From NCBI GenBank assembly GCA_945862045.1, contig CAMAWR010000012.1, positions 1 through 55,220 on the forward strand: a DNA stretch of 55,220 bases, given 5' to 3'. The DNA is from Bifidobacterium breve (GTDB lineage Bacteria > Actinomycetota > Acidimicrobiia > Acidimicrobiales > Ilumatobacteraceae). The position numbers and the translations under genes are program-made. Positions 17,341-25,605 of this stretch are shown here, in pieces. A model generated the notes under the pieces. The model made no database searches and was not told the DNA's origin. It saw only the letters and a program-made list of their open reading frames with translations. Positions within the stretch are counted from its first letter, which is position 1. Each line of letters starts with the position of its first letter.

Positions 17341-18423
17341 ATGCGCATTGGATATCTCATCGATACGAATCGTGGACATTACGACCAGCCGTTGCCATCG
17401 AAAGAAGATGCGTCATCATCCCTTGATGCAATGATTGAGGAAGGAATACTTGCCGAGAAGTCGGGTTTTCACTCGATTCAAATTCCAGACCGTCATGGTC
17501 GTACCGAGTCGTACTTCGGATCACCGCTGAATTTACTCATGATCCTGGCTCGTGAAACGAAAAAAGTTGCCATTGGTTCGTATGCACTGGTCAACACCCT
17601 GTACCACCCAATGCACATCGCTGAACAATGCGCGATCATCGATAACATCTCGAAGGGCCGCCTCTATATGACCTGGGGTCGTGGCTATCACGCGGGATAT
17701 TGGGGTCAGTTCGGAATTCCTCAGGAGCGTCTGCTTGGCCGCTTTCTTGAGAATGTCGAAGTTATCGAAAAAGCGCTTGCATCCAAAGGTGTGAGATTCA
17801 ATTTTGACGGCGATTTTTACCAGGTCCGTGATGGAATGCTGTCACCGCAGAGCTACCAATCACCTCGCTTCCCCTTCTGGGGAGGTGGACAATTACCCAA
17901 GGCGATCGCCCGATGCGCTGACTACTCCGAGTCGTACACGTGCGACGACTTCCCGATTCTGCCAGCGGTGTGGGAGGAACAAGCCGGTGCGTACCGTCGT
18001 CGGGCCGAAGCTCTCGACAAGAAACCTTTCATCGTTCTGATGCGCAACGGCTGGGTTGCCGATACTTTCGAAAAAGCGGCACAGGAGTTCGGTTCGCACT
18101 ACGTGGCGGAAATGCGCTTCTACTCGGCCCAGGGGATCTTGGCGCATCATCCCGACTTCGACTCACCAGACAAAATTACTGCAGATAGTGCCCGCGAGCA
18201 CATTGTGATTGGTAATCCGGCCCAGTGCCGAGAACGCTTGGAGCGATATCACGAGGAGCTCGGCGTCGATTACTTTACGCTTCGCTTTCGCATGGTGACC
18301 GGGCCTTCGTTCGAGGCCACCAAGGAGCAAATTCAGCGTTTTGGGGAAGAGGTGGTCCAACCAATTCACAAAAAATACCCACCAATCGACCATCCAGCAA
18401 TCCCACAGGGCGCCCGCTGGTAA
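17341..18423 (+). CDS. Luciferase-like (LLM class) flavin monooxygenase (island)
   Basis: This 360-aa TIM-barrel protein belongs to the bacterial luciferase superfamily. N-terminal RIGYLIDTNRG is followed by QIPDRHGRTESYFGSPL and LYMTWGRGYHAGYWGQFG, typical of FMN-dependent two-component monooxygenases. Such enzymes include type II Baeyer-Villiger oxygenases and long-chain alkane monooxygenases; F420-dependent members also exist, so the cofactor is not certain. The ATG at 17341 has a strong site (AAGGGGAA). No flavin reductase gene is nearby. Following a P450 and an SDR, a ketone-to-ester oxygenation is a plausible job. Confidence 0.9.
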   Translation: MRIGYLIDTNRGHYDQPLPSKEDASSSLDAMIEEGILAEKSGFHSIQIPDRHGRTESYFGSPLNLLMILARETKKVAIGSYALVNTLYHPMHIAEQCAIIDNISKGRLYMTWGRGYHAGYWGQFGIPQERLLGRFLENVEVIEKALASKGVRFNFDGDFYQVRDGMLSPQSYQSPRFPFWGGGQLPKAIARCADYSESYTCDDFPILPAVWEEQAGAYRRRAEALDKKPFIVLMRNGWVADTFEKAAQEFGSHYVAEMRFYSAQGILAHHPDFDSPDKITADSAREHIVIGNPAQCRERLERYHEELGVDYFTLRFRMVTGPSFEATKEQIQRFGEEVVQPIHKKYPPIDHPAIPQGARW

Positions 18424-18424
18424 T

Positions 18425-18440
18425 CCGCTGTCGACAGCGG
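18425..18440. promoter_or_regulatory. Perfect 16-bp palindrome upstream of the ABC importer operon
   Basis: CCGCTGTCGACAGCGG begins 1 bp after the monooxygenase stop and lies about 117 bp before the binding-protein gene. It has no following T-run, so it is a poor intrinsic terminator. A dimeric repressor operator is possible. No regulator gene is seen in the island. Confidence 0.4.
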
Positions 18441-18556
18441 TTGAACATCCACACAAATGGACACTTTAGGGAATTTTATAGTACTGAGGGATTGTGTAGT
18501 AACATCGTAACTGTTGCATCTCAAGGTGCACATTTCACCAAACCAAAGGGGAGCTA

Positions 18557-19657
18557 ATGAAAATGAAATCAAAGAGCCGATTTATTTCGGCCTTCGCCAT
18601 TGCGGCAAGCCTTGCGCTTGCTGCCTGTGGTGGCACCGACGCCGCGGAAGAAGAAGTAGTCGAAACGACTGCAGCCGAAGTTGAAGTGGCTGAGGTAACT
18701 GCCAAGCCAGAACTCACCATCGGATACCTACAGATCCTGAGCCAGTCAGAAGCTGCGATGCGTTTGCAAAATGACACCAAAGCCGCTGCCGATGTTTTCG
18801 GTTGGGGATTTGAGGCCTGCGACGCGCAAGGCACAGTTGAGGGCATGCAAACCTGTGGCGATAAGTTCGTCAATCAGGGTGTTGATGTCATCATCACCAA
18901 CGGCACACCATCGGTGGTCATTCTTGCCCAGCTTGAAGCGGCGAAGGCCAAAGGAATTCCATTCATCAACACTGGCGGAACTCAGGCAACTCCCGAGGAC
19001 TACACCGCTTCTTACAATCCAAACGACGGATTGATGGGCAAGGTTCTTGGCGAATGGATTGCGGCAAATGCAACACCAGGCGAGGTCCTCGTTCACTCAG
19101 TAAAAGACAAATGGGGTGCAGACCGCGAAGCAAGTTTCATGGAAGTCATCAAGGGAACGAAGTTCACTGTCGTCGACAGCGTTGATACTCCATTCGATAA
19201 CACGCTTGTAGGTTTCACGCAAACAGCAGCAGCCGGACAGTTCACCAAGTTCCCGAAAGCAACCGTCCTGTGGTTGACATTCGACTTGGCGGCACTCGGT
19301 GCAGGCCCAGCGATTGCAGCGTCCTACCCAGGCAAGACTCCACCAGACCGTCCGTTGGTTGCCACTTTTTACTGCAACTCAACAACCCAGGCAGAAATGC
19401 GCAAGGGAACCGTGGACGTTTGTATTGAGAACGCGCTTGAAGTAGGTGGATGGATTGCAATCGACCAGATTGCATCGCACTTTGCCAAAGGTACCGCATT
19501 CAGCACCGAGCGTCAGCCCACTTACGACGGCGTGCAATTTGATATGCCGATCATCGTGACGAAAGCCAACTTGCCAGCTGAAGGAACTTACCCCGCACCA
19601 GTGTCGGACTTCAGGGCATACTTCACGAACAAGTGGAAGACTGAATACGGTCTATAA
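18557..19657 (+). CDS. ABC-importer substrate-binding lipoprotein, ribose/CUT2 type
   Basis: This 366-aa periplasmic-binding protein has a lipoprotein signal (basic start, hydrophobic helix, lipobox LAAC with Cys near residue 24). An acidic linker rich in Glu/Val follows, then a two-lobed type I fold (LTIGYLQILSQSEAAM, DVIITNGTPSVV, GIPFINTGG). It would capture the island's substrate outside the membrane and pass it to the permease and ATPase that follow. The 133-bp gap before it and an AAGGGGAG site indicate its own promoter. Family ligands are mostly sugars, but terpenoid or other ligands cannot be excluded. Confidence 0.9.
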   Translation: MKMKSKSRFISAFAIAASLALAACGGTDAAEEEVVETTAAEVEVAEVTAKPELTIGYLQILSQSEAAMRLQNDTKAAADVFGWGFEACDAQGTVEGMQTCGDKFVNQGVDVIITNGTPSVVILAQLEAAKAKGIPFINTGGTQATPEDYTASYNPNDGLMGKVLGEWIAANATPGEVLVHSVKDKWGADREASFMEVIKGTKFTVVDSVDTPFDNTLVGFTQTAAAGQFTKFPKATVLWLTFDLAALGAGPAIAASYPGKTPPDRPLVATFYCNSTTQAEMRKGTVDVCIENALEVGGWIAIDQIASHFAKGTAFSTERQPTYDGVQFDMPIIVTKANLPAEGTYPAPVSDFRAYFTNKWKTEYGL

Positions 19658-19692
19658 TTAAGTCAGGAAATTTGCTAAGAAGTGGTTTAATT

Positions 19693-19728
19693 GGGTGGGG
19701 TCAGCACACCGCTGGCCCCACCCTTTTT
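19693..19728 (+). terminator. Stem-loop with T-run between binding protein and permease
   Basis: A 13-bp stem (one G-T pair) with the 5-nt loop ACACC is followed by TTTTT, ending 13 bp before the permease start. In ABC operons such leaky terminators let the binding protein be made in excess. It is probably an internal attenuator rather than the operon end. Confidence 0.75.
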
Positions 19729-19741
19729 ATGTAGGAGGACT

Positions 19742-20716
19742 ATGAGTAACGCTGCATCAACCACGATTCGCAATCGCGGAGTCGCATTCACTGCACAATT
19801 CGGCCTCCTCGTGGTGTTCGGTTTTTTGATCATTCTGTTCACGACTCAGTCAAGTTTCTTTTTTACTGCTGACACTCTTCGAACGATTATCAACATTGAA
19901 ATAGCGCCAATGTTGATTTTTGCAATGGGACTCACAGTCGTTCTTGTGATGGGCGACTTCGATCTCTCGTTCGCTGCAACTGGTGGTCTTGCCGCCTACA
20001 CCATCGCTGCAATGGTCATTAATCACAACTTTCATTGGGCCATCGGCGTCATTCTTGCACTCATCACGGGGATAGCGGTTGGAATTATCAACGGATATCT
20101 GGTCGCATATCGAAATACCTCATCATTCGTCATCACCCTTGCAATGTCAACCCTGCTCTTCGGCTTCGAGCAGATTTGGTCAGATCAAAAAGTAATCCAA
20201 GGAATTGAGAATCAGTTCTTCCTGAATTTGAACTCAATTTCTGGGCTTTGGAACATTCGAGTCGGAGTATTCATCGCATTCTTGGTGATTGTCGGTACTT
20301 GGATTCTTCTTGATAAGACCGAACTAGGTCGATTTATGTATGCCGTCGGCGGCAACCCGGAGGCCGCACGGCTTGCAGGTATCAACGTCAAAAGACTTCG
20401 ACTTATTGGTTTTGTCGTCGTTGCGATTCTCTCCGTCTTGGTCGGAATCTTGGGAGTCGCACAATCAGGAACTTCTATCCCTCGGCAGTTTGATGGACTT
20501 TTGTTGCCGGCTTATGCAGCAGTCTTTCTCGGTACTTCAGTTTTCAAGCCTGGGAAATTCAATGTGGGTGGAACAGTTATTGGTTGCCTTTTTTTACGCA
20601 CTATCAAAGTTGGCCTCCTGTCATGGGGACTTGACACAGCCTGGATCAATATCACTCAGGGCCTCATCTTGGTCTTAGCGGTACTTCTTGGAAAACTCGT
20701 GCAGTCCAAGTCATGA
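19742..20716 (+). CDS. ABC-importer permease, RbsC/CUT2 type
   Basis: This 324-aa integral membrane protein has about eight to ten hydrophobic helices. The motif EAARLAGINVKRLRLIGFVV near residue 210 is the permease coupling loop that contacts the ATPase. The pattern MGLTVVLVMGDFDLSFAAT near 60 is typical of the ribose/branched group. The ATG at 19742 has an excellent AGGAGG site; an upstream extension would read through the terminator hairpin. It ends in a 4-nt ATGA overlap with the ATPase gene, so the two are translationally coupled. One permease gene implies a homodimer. Confidence 0.92.
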   Translation: MSNAASTTIRNRGVAFTAQFGLLVVFGFLIILFTTQSSFFFTADTLRTIINIEIAPMLIFAMGLTVVLVMGDFDLSFAATGGLAAYTIAAMVINHNFHWAIGVILALITGIAVGIINGYLVAYRNTSSFVITLAMSTLLFGFEQIWSDQKVIQGIENQFFLNLNSISGLWNIRVGVFIAFLVIVGTWILLDKTELGRFMYAVGGNPEAARLAGINVKRLRLIGFVVVAILSVLVGILGVAQSGTSIPRQFDGLLLPAYAAVFLGTSVFKPGKFNVGGTVIGCLFLRTIKVGLLSWGLDTAWINITQGLILVLAVLLGKLVQSKS

Positions 20717-22248
20717 CCGCATCGCTACTTCAAGTTACCGAAATCACCAAGCAGTACCCAGGGGTACTCGCTGCCAGCAAGGTCAGTTTTCGCCTTGACG
20801 GTGGCGAAATTCTCGGTCTTGTCGGAAAAAACGGTGCAGGAAAAAGCACAGTCATCAAACTTCTCGCTGGAATCATTCGACCGGACTCGGGATCCATCGC
20901 TGTCGAGGGTGAACCGATTGTATTGGCGAATCCACATGATGCAACCGTCCTCGGTCTGTCATTCGTCCACCAGGAATTTGCGATTGCCCCAGGGCTTTCA
21001 GTCGCTGAAAATATTCTGTTGGGTCTCGGCTACCCCAAACAAACTCTTGGAACCATCGACGCGAAACTGCTCAATAAAACTGCAAGATTGATGCTGCAAG
21101 AAATCGGTTTAAGTTCGGTTGATCCGAGCTCCCAAATCGACGGTCTCTCGATTGCTGAGCAACGAATGGTAATGATCGCAAGAGGACTTGCTGCCAAGGC
21201 ACGGGTGCTTGTGCTTGATGAACCAACCGCGTCGCTTACGAATAGTGAGGTTACGAACCTATTTCGAGTGCTTCGCAAATTAGCCGAATTAGGCACGGCA
21301 ATCATTTACGTTTCTCACCGCCTCGATGAGATCTTTGCGATAACTGACCGTGTCGTTGTGATGCGTGATGGGCAGGTGAAGTATGACGGTGAAACCAAAA
21401 AGCTGGATAGAGCTAAGTTGATTGAACACATCATTGGAGATGCCTCGGGTGTTGATATCGAACATCGAAGAGCTGCCCGAGGTATCACGGCTGCCAAGAG
21501 TGAAACTGACGTCCTCACCGTGCGCAATTTGCAACTCAACGGTGTGATCGAGGATGTCAGTCTCTCAATCAAGCATGGGGAAATCCTCGGAGTTGCGGGG
21601 CTGGTCGGAGCTGGTCGAACAGAACTTGCACGGCTGATTTTTGGGGCGGATAGGCGTGATGGTGGAACAATTCTGGTGAACGGCCAGGCAGTGACGATTA
21701 TCAGCCCGAGAGACGCAATGAAGGCCGGAATCGTACTGTTGCCCGAAGATCGCCGGCACCAGGGACTCGTGATGAATTTCGATTTACGGGAGAATATAAC
21801 CCTGCCGTCATTGGATAAAAACCGCCGCATACGTTGGCTCCCATTGCCGAACAAAAGCAATGAGATAGCAGCCACCAATGTGGCTATTGCAGCACTGAGT
21901 ATTAAAGCCAGCGGCCCCAAGCACCCGATTGCGTGGCTATCTGGTGGAAATCAGCAGAAGGTAGTCCTCGGTAAGTGGCTGGCGAGGGCCGCTTCAGTAT
22001 TTATCTTTGATGAGCCGACTCATGGTGTTGATGTTGGAACCAAGGAAGAGATCTACCAACTCATGGAGCGTCTGGCGCAGGCCGGCAACGCGATTCTTTT
22101 CATCTCATCTGAGTTCCCAGAGCTGGTCGGGGTCTGCAATCGGGTAATAGTAATGACCGAAGGCCGGCTTGTCGGCAATTTGTGTGGCGAAGATGTAACG
22201 GAATCTAAGATGCTAGATCTTTGCTTCAGTATCTCCTCAGTCAAATAA
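20713..22248 (+). CDS. ABC-importer ATPase, RbsA-type double-domain
   Basis: This 511-aa protein consists of two fused ATP-binding domains, as in RbsA/MglA of CUT2 importers. Domain 1 has Walker A GKNGAGKST near residue 37, a signature region LSIAEQRM and Walker B VLVLDEPTASL. Domain 2 has a degenerate Walker A (GLVGAGRTE, with Arg replacing the Lys), signature LSGGNQQKV and Walker B FIFDEPTHGVD. The degenerate second site is normal for this family. It is the last gene of the transport operon and is followed by a terminator. Confidence 0.94.
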   Translation: MTASLLQVTEITKQYPGVLAASKVSFRLDGGEILGLVGKNGAGKSTVIKLLAGIIRPDSGSIAVEGEPIVLANPHDATVLGLSFVHQEFAIAPGLSVAENILLGLGYPKQTLGTIDAKLLNKTARLMLQEIGLSSVDPSSQIDGLSIAEQRMVMIARGLAAKARVLVLDEPTASLTNSEVTNLFRVLRKLAELGTAIIYVSHRLDEIFAITDRVVVMRDGQVKYDGETKKLDRAKLIEHIIGDASGVDIEHRRAARGITAAKSETDVLTVRNLQLNGVIEDVSLSIKHGEILGVAGLVGAGRTELARLIFGADRRDGGTILVNGQAVTIISPRDAMKAGIVLLPEDRRHQGLVMNFDLRENITLPSLDKNRRIRWLPLPNKSNEIAATNVAIAALSIKASGPKHPIAWLSGGNQQKVVLGKWLARAASVFIFDEPTHGVDVGTKEEIYQLMERLAQAGNAILFISSEFPELVGVCNRVIVMTEGRLVGNLCGEDVTESKMLDLCFSISSVK

Positions 22249-22297
22249 CTTCCCTCGGTGCGCAGCACCCGCAAATTGCAGGGCGTAATCAAATGAC

Positions 22298-22320
22298 AAG
22301 GGCAGGAGTGTGCCCTTTTT
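22298..22320 (+). terminator. Intrinsic terminator of the ABC-importer operon
   Basis: AAGGGCA, 6-nt loop, TGCCCTT, then TTT, 50 bp after the ATPase stop. Short stem but correct form and place. Confidence 0.75.
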
Positions 22321-22400
22321 GTGGGCAGCAAAGTATCTGCTAGTTTTTTGGTCAATCAGTCAGCAGAAAACCTTTCCATCCCTTTCGAAATGAGGCCAAA

Positions 22401-23420
22401 ATGGGTCGCAGTCAACCAGGTGATTACTCCAAAAGTTGGACTCCTCCAAAGTATTCAGTCGATGACGACGGAAAAATAATCGGTGGCTACGTGCCTCCAG
22501 GTCTGAACAACTGGGGTAGGTGGGGTGCAGGCGATCAAATTGGTACACAAAATTTGGTTGGTCCCCAAGAACGCAAGGAGGCGGTGAAATCCGTCAAAAC
22601 AGGAAAGGTTTTTTCGCTTGCTCTTGCCATTGACTCCCAAGCACCCCGCTTTTTCACACGTCCTGCACCATTGCACTGGATGATGATGGCAGGGTCAGAC
22701 CAGGTCGTAGGAAGCCCTTACGCCGCGATAGACCCAAACTTTCAATGGAACGATGACATGTTTCAGATGCCACTACAAGGCAGCACCCAGTGGGACGCCT
22801 TTTCTCATGTCATGTACCAAGACACGATGTATAACGGCTATTGGGCTGGCAATGTGACGGCTTTCGGAAAAGCTGCTGTGCTCGGCATCCAAAACCATAA
22901 AACATCGTTTGTCGGGCGGGGTGTGATCCTTGATATCGCCAGATCTGAGGGTCACGATCAGCTGCCCCGCAATACTGTGATTGATTCAGCAATGCTTGAT
23001 CGTTGTCTGAAGAAGCAACAAGTGCAACTTGAGTCTGGGGACATGATTCTTCTACGCACTGGTTATCTCAATTTATGGAAAGCCGATTTCAATCCCCAGG
23101 AGCAACTTCACTACTTTTCTGGTTCGCCGGGCCTCGGAATCTCAGCGCTCGACTGGTGCCACGCTGGAAACGTTTCAGCAATCGCGTCGGACACCATCGC
23201 CGTCGAGGTGTTTCAGCCAGAGGATTCCAATGCACGTCGCTATCCAGTCCACGTAGGGGCCTTGGTCGACCTTGGCCTTCCCCTCGGAGAATTCTGGGTC
23301 TTGGACGAGCTGGCTGCTGACTGCGATGCCGATGGCCAGTACACCTTCATGTTGGTGGCGCCACCGCTGAATATTCCAGGTGCCGTGGGATCACCTATCA
23401 ATCCGATTGCAATCAAGTAA
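22401..23420 (+). CDS. Cyclase-family (PF04199-type) metal-dependent hydrolase (island)
   Basis: This 339-aa protein belongs to the cyclase / kynurenine-formamidase-like family, manganese- or zinc-dependent hydrolases. Recognisable parts are NNWGRWGAGDQIGTQNLV near the start, the metal-site stretch TQWDAFSHV (Asp, His) near residue 130, GVILDIAR, GDMILLRTGYL and the late segment YPVHVGALVDLGLPLGEFWVLDEL (His and Glu). A GAGG site and its own 80-bp leader indicate separate transcription. In the island context it could open a lactone or similar ring, as inferred from order; family members act on varied amides and esters. Confidence 0.88.
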   Translation: MGRSQPGDYSKSWTPPKYSVDDDGKIIGGYVPPGLNNWGRWGAGDQIGTQNLVGPQERKEAVKSVKTGKVFSLALAIDSQAPRFFTRPAPLHWMMMAGSDQVVGSPYAAIDPNFQWNDDMFQMPLQGSTQWDAFSHVMYQDTMYNGYWAGNVTAFGKAAVLGIQNHKTSFVGRGVILDIARSEGHDQLPRNTVIDSAMLDRCLKKQQVQLESGDMILLRTGYLNLWKADFNPQEQLHYFSGSPGLGISALDWCHAGNVSAIASDTIAVEVFQPEDSNARRYPVHVGALVDLGLPLGEFWVLDELAADCDADGQYTFMLVAPPLNIPGAVGSPINPIAIK

Positions 23421-23484
23421 GCACGGAAAAACTAGTAGACAAAAAACACTGCACTGTGCCCGCACGCCCGTAGGGGTGTTACCC

Positions 23485-23500
23485 AGCGTTGTACAACACT
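23485..23500. repeat. Imperfect 16-bp palindrome at the right island border
   Basis: AGCGTTGTACAACACT, with the perfect 10-bp core GTTGTACAAC, ends 2 bp before the right DUF3501 repeat begins. A small GGGT-GTT-ACCC hairpin lies just to its left. It could be the terminator stem of the DUF3501 gene or a recombinase site. Confidence 0.4.
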
Positions 23501-24110
23501 AGGCATCATTGCGCAGGTCGGTGAGTAACTCACCCACCGTGAAGTCGGGCAGTTCCATCGCTTCGAGATAATTCGAAAGGTCACATCGCACCTGCACGCC
23601 ACCTTTGGCGAATGTCTCGACTTGTGCGGGTGTGAAATCAAAGTGCAGATAATGCACCGCGGCGGTGATCGTGTCACGCGTGAGACCTTCTGCATGCTGC
23701 TCGTCGACGACTCCCCGCACCTGGGCGCCGTCGGCGAGATGCACCACGATGGAGTTTTCGATGTTCACGAGTTTGGGCAACCATTCCCGCATCTGATCCT
23801 CATTGGTGAGTTCGATGAACAGCGTTGCGCACAACTGGCCGACCTCCGGAATCATGGGGTTGAACGCCTTCAACTCTTCGTTGACACCCTCGTCGGTGAC
23901 GACCCGCTCGACGCGCAACATCTCTTGAATTTGATTGAGCACGGTGGCGCGGTTCTCGAACGAAACGGTCACGAACGTACCGAGGTGCAGGCGACGACGG
24001 CGCTTCAGCTCGATGATGTTGGCACGCGACACCTCACGCACGCTTTCGTAGGCCCGGTGATCCAGAACGTCGCTGAGCGACAGTTTGCGGGTGGTTGTTT
24101 TGGTGGACAT
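23499..24110 (-). CDS. DUF3501-family protein
   Basis: This 203-aa soluble protein of the DUF3501 family has unknown biochemical function. In many bacteria it is encoded with a GlpC-like Fe-S protein and a rubrerythrin, exactly as here. The sequence has an N-terminal basic patch (ELKRRRRLHLG) and no cysteine-rich motif. The central LFIELTNEDQMREWLPKL and the C-terminal HFDFTPAQVETF are the best conserved-looking parts. Its last 72 codons recur as a broken copy at 12549-12726. It is co-directional with, and 57 bp after, the Fe-S gene, so probably in its operon. Confidence 0.88.
   Translation of the reverse strand: MSTKTTTRKLSLSDVLDHRAYESVREVSRANIIELKRRRRLHLGTFVTVSFENRATVLNQIQEMLRVERVVTDEGVNEELKAFNPMIPEVGQLCATLFIELTNEDQMREWLPKLVNIENSIVVHLADGAQVRGVVDEQHAEGLTRDTITAAVHYLHFDFTPAQVETFAKGGVQVRCDLSNYLEAMELPDFTVGELLTDLRNDA
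23503..23720 (-). repeat. Right copy of the DUF3501 3'-end direct repeat
   Basis: This intact counterpart of the decayed 12549-12726 segment lies inside the functional DUF3501 gene. It contains the 40 bases (23563-23602) deleted from the left copy. Both copies have the same orientation and lie about 11 kb apart, enclosing the AT-rich island. Confidence 0.85.
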
Positions 24111-24167
24111 GGGGGATGACTCTTTGTTATTTGGGTTGTTTGGATTGGATGTGTTGCTTTCGCGGGT

Positions 24168-25469
24168 TTATTCGACTTCGAGACCGTAGGCCTTTGCCAC
24201 CACCTGCAGTGGGTGCAGCGGTGCCGTGCCGGTTTGTTCGGTAATTGCGGTGTTGGCCAAGTGACAGTCGCCGGCGACCACGTCGCCATTGGCATCTTTG
24301 ATCATCTGGCCCAACTTCTTTCCGATCGGCAGCGAAAGTTCGGCGTTTTCGGCGCGCAAGCCCCACATGCCGTCGATGCCCGAGCACTGCTGCACGAGCT
24401 TGATCTTTGCGCCGGTCAATTTCATGAGGTCGCGACTCTTCAAACCAATGTTCTGTGCCCGCAGGTGACAAGGCGTGTGATACGTGATCGTCTCGGGTAT
24501 CTCGCCCGGGAACTGCGTGTCGAGTGACGAACCCTCGGTTTTGTGCACTTTCATCAAATATTCGGCGGCGTCGAAGGTGTGCTCGGCCACGAGTTTGGCA
24601 TCGGGGCCACCGACATAGTCGAGGTAATCCTTTTTCAAGACATAGCTGCAGGTTGGTTGGGGCACCACGATGTCGTTGCCCTTGCGCACTTCAGCGGCAA
24701 GTATGGCCACGTTGTCCACGGCGACCTTGGTGAACTTGGCCATGTCACCGCTGTGCAGGTACGGAGCACCACAGCAACCTGCGTCGGTGAGTGAGCACTC
24801 GATGCCGTTGTGTTCGTACACCTTGATCAATGCCTTGCCGATCGCCGGCTCCTGATATTCGACCAAGCAGGTGGGGAACACCGTGACCTTGCCCTGCTTG
24901 TTGCCGACCCGCACCTTCGGACGCTTGTTGAACCAGGTGGAGAAACGCATCCGGGCGAACTTCGGCAATAAACGCACGCTGGAGATACCGGCGGTGATTT
25001 CAACGGCCTTGCGGATGAGTGAGCCGGGCTTGGCGCCCATCACTTTGTTCGTGATTTTTACCATCGCCACCGAAACCTTGCCGATGGCATCGGTGTGGCC
25101 CATGAACGTGGTGGTGGCCTTCGAGCGCAGGGAAACATGACCATTGGCGTGACGCATGTGGTCGGCTCGCAACATGAGTCGCGGGAAGTCGAGTGCCCAT
25201 TCGTGCTGCCCGGGAATGTAAGGGCAATTGATGTAACACAATTTGCATTGGAAGCATTCGTCAATGACGTGATCTTGTTGCGCAGGCGTCATCCTGCCGG
25301 CGTCTTGGTCGTCGTGGGCGTCGATGTAGTCGAACAACGTGGGGAATGACGGACAAAATTTGAAGCACAGGCGACAGCCATGACACATGTCGAACACCCG
25401 AGTGAGTTCGCCGCGCGTGTCGGCTTCGTCGAGATAGAGCGGGTGGAGTGGGTCGTAAATCGTCGTCAT
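24168..25469 (-). CDS. GlpC/HdrD-like iron-sulfur protein
   Basis: This 433-aa soluble protein has two N-terminal 4Fe-4S ferredoxin motifs, CHGCRLCFKFCP (about residue 29) and CFQCKLCYINCP (about 72). It also has two C-terminal CCG-type cysteine domains (DAGCCGAPYLHSG and QQCSGIDGMWG, the second lacking the double Cys). This is the layout of GlpC and HdrD-type electron carriers. In this module (DUF3501, rubrerythrin, Fur) it may donate electrons for peroxide reduction; that role is inferred from context. It could also serve glycerol-3-phosphate oxidation, since glpD is near but on the other strand. A large stem-loop precedes its start. Confidence 0.88.
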   Translation of the reverse strand: MTTIYDPLHPLYLDEADTRGELTRVFDMCHGCRLCFKFCPSFPTLFDYIDAHDDQDAGRMTPAQQDHVIDECFQCKLCYINCPYIPGQHEWALDFPRLMLRADHMRHANGHVSLRSKATTTFMGHTDAIGKVSVAMVKITNKVMGAKPGSLIRKAVEITAGISSVRLLPKFARMRFSTWFNKRPKVRVGNKQGKVTVFPTCLVEYQEPAIGKALIKVYEHNGIECSLTDAGCCGAPYLHSGDMAKFTKVAVDNVAILAAEVRKGNDIVVPQPTCSYVLKKDYLDYVGGPDAKLVAEHTFDAAEYLMKVHKTEGSSLDTQFPGEIPETITYHTPCHLRAQNIGLKSRDLMKLTGAKIKLVQQCSGIDGMWGLRAENAELSLPIGKKLGQMIKDANGDVVAGDCHLANTAITEQTGTAPLHPLQVVAKAYGLEVE

Positions 25470-25511
25470 TGTGTGGCAGCCTTGATGTCTGGAACTGAAT
25501 AAAGATTAACG

Positions 25512-25560
25512 GTTAACTCGGGCGGCAGCCGGGGGGGGTAGGCTGCCCGCCCGAGTCAAC
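25512..25560 (-). terminator. Long stem-loop between rubrerythrin and the Fe-S gene
   Basis: Arms 25512-25530 and 25541-25560 pair over about 19 bp with one bulged base and one mismatch, and the 10-nt loop is nearly all G on the plus strand. Past the stem the minus strand reads TTAACCGTTAATC with only a weak T-run. It is likely an attenuator or mRNA-stability element setting rubrerythrin against Fe-S protein levels. Confidence 0.6.
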
Positions 25561-25605
25561 GAATCATCGTGCTGAATGCCCTGACCTTGAATTCCCGGGA
25601 GGGAA

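Larger units (their letters stand above)
12549..23502. mobile_element. Putative genomic island flanked by DUF3501 3'-end repeats
   Basis: The segment between the two DUF3501 3'-end copies differs from both sides. Its coding sequence is visibly richer in A/T (many AAA, ATT and CAA codons) and its genes have clear Shine-Dalgarno sites. Its content is one functional theme, oxidation plus import of a small molecule. Duplication of a gene's 3' end with the intact gene at one border is what integration into the end of a gene leaves behind. No integrase is visible inside, so the mechanism is inferred. Confidence 0.6.
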
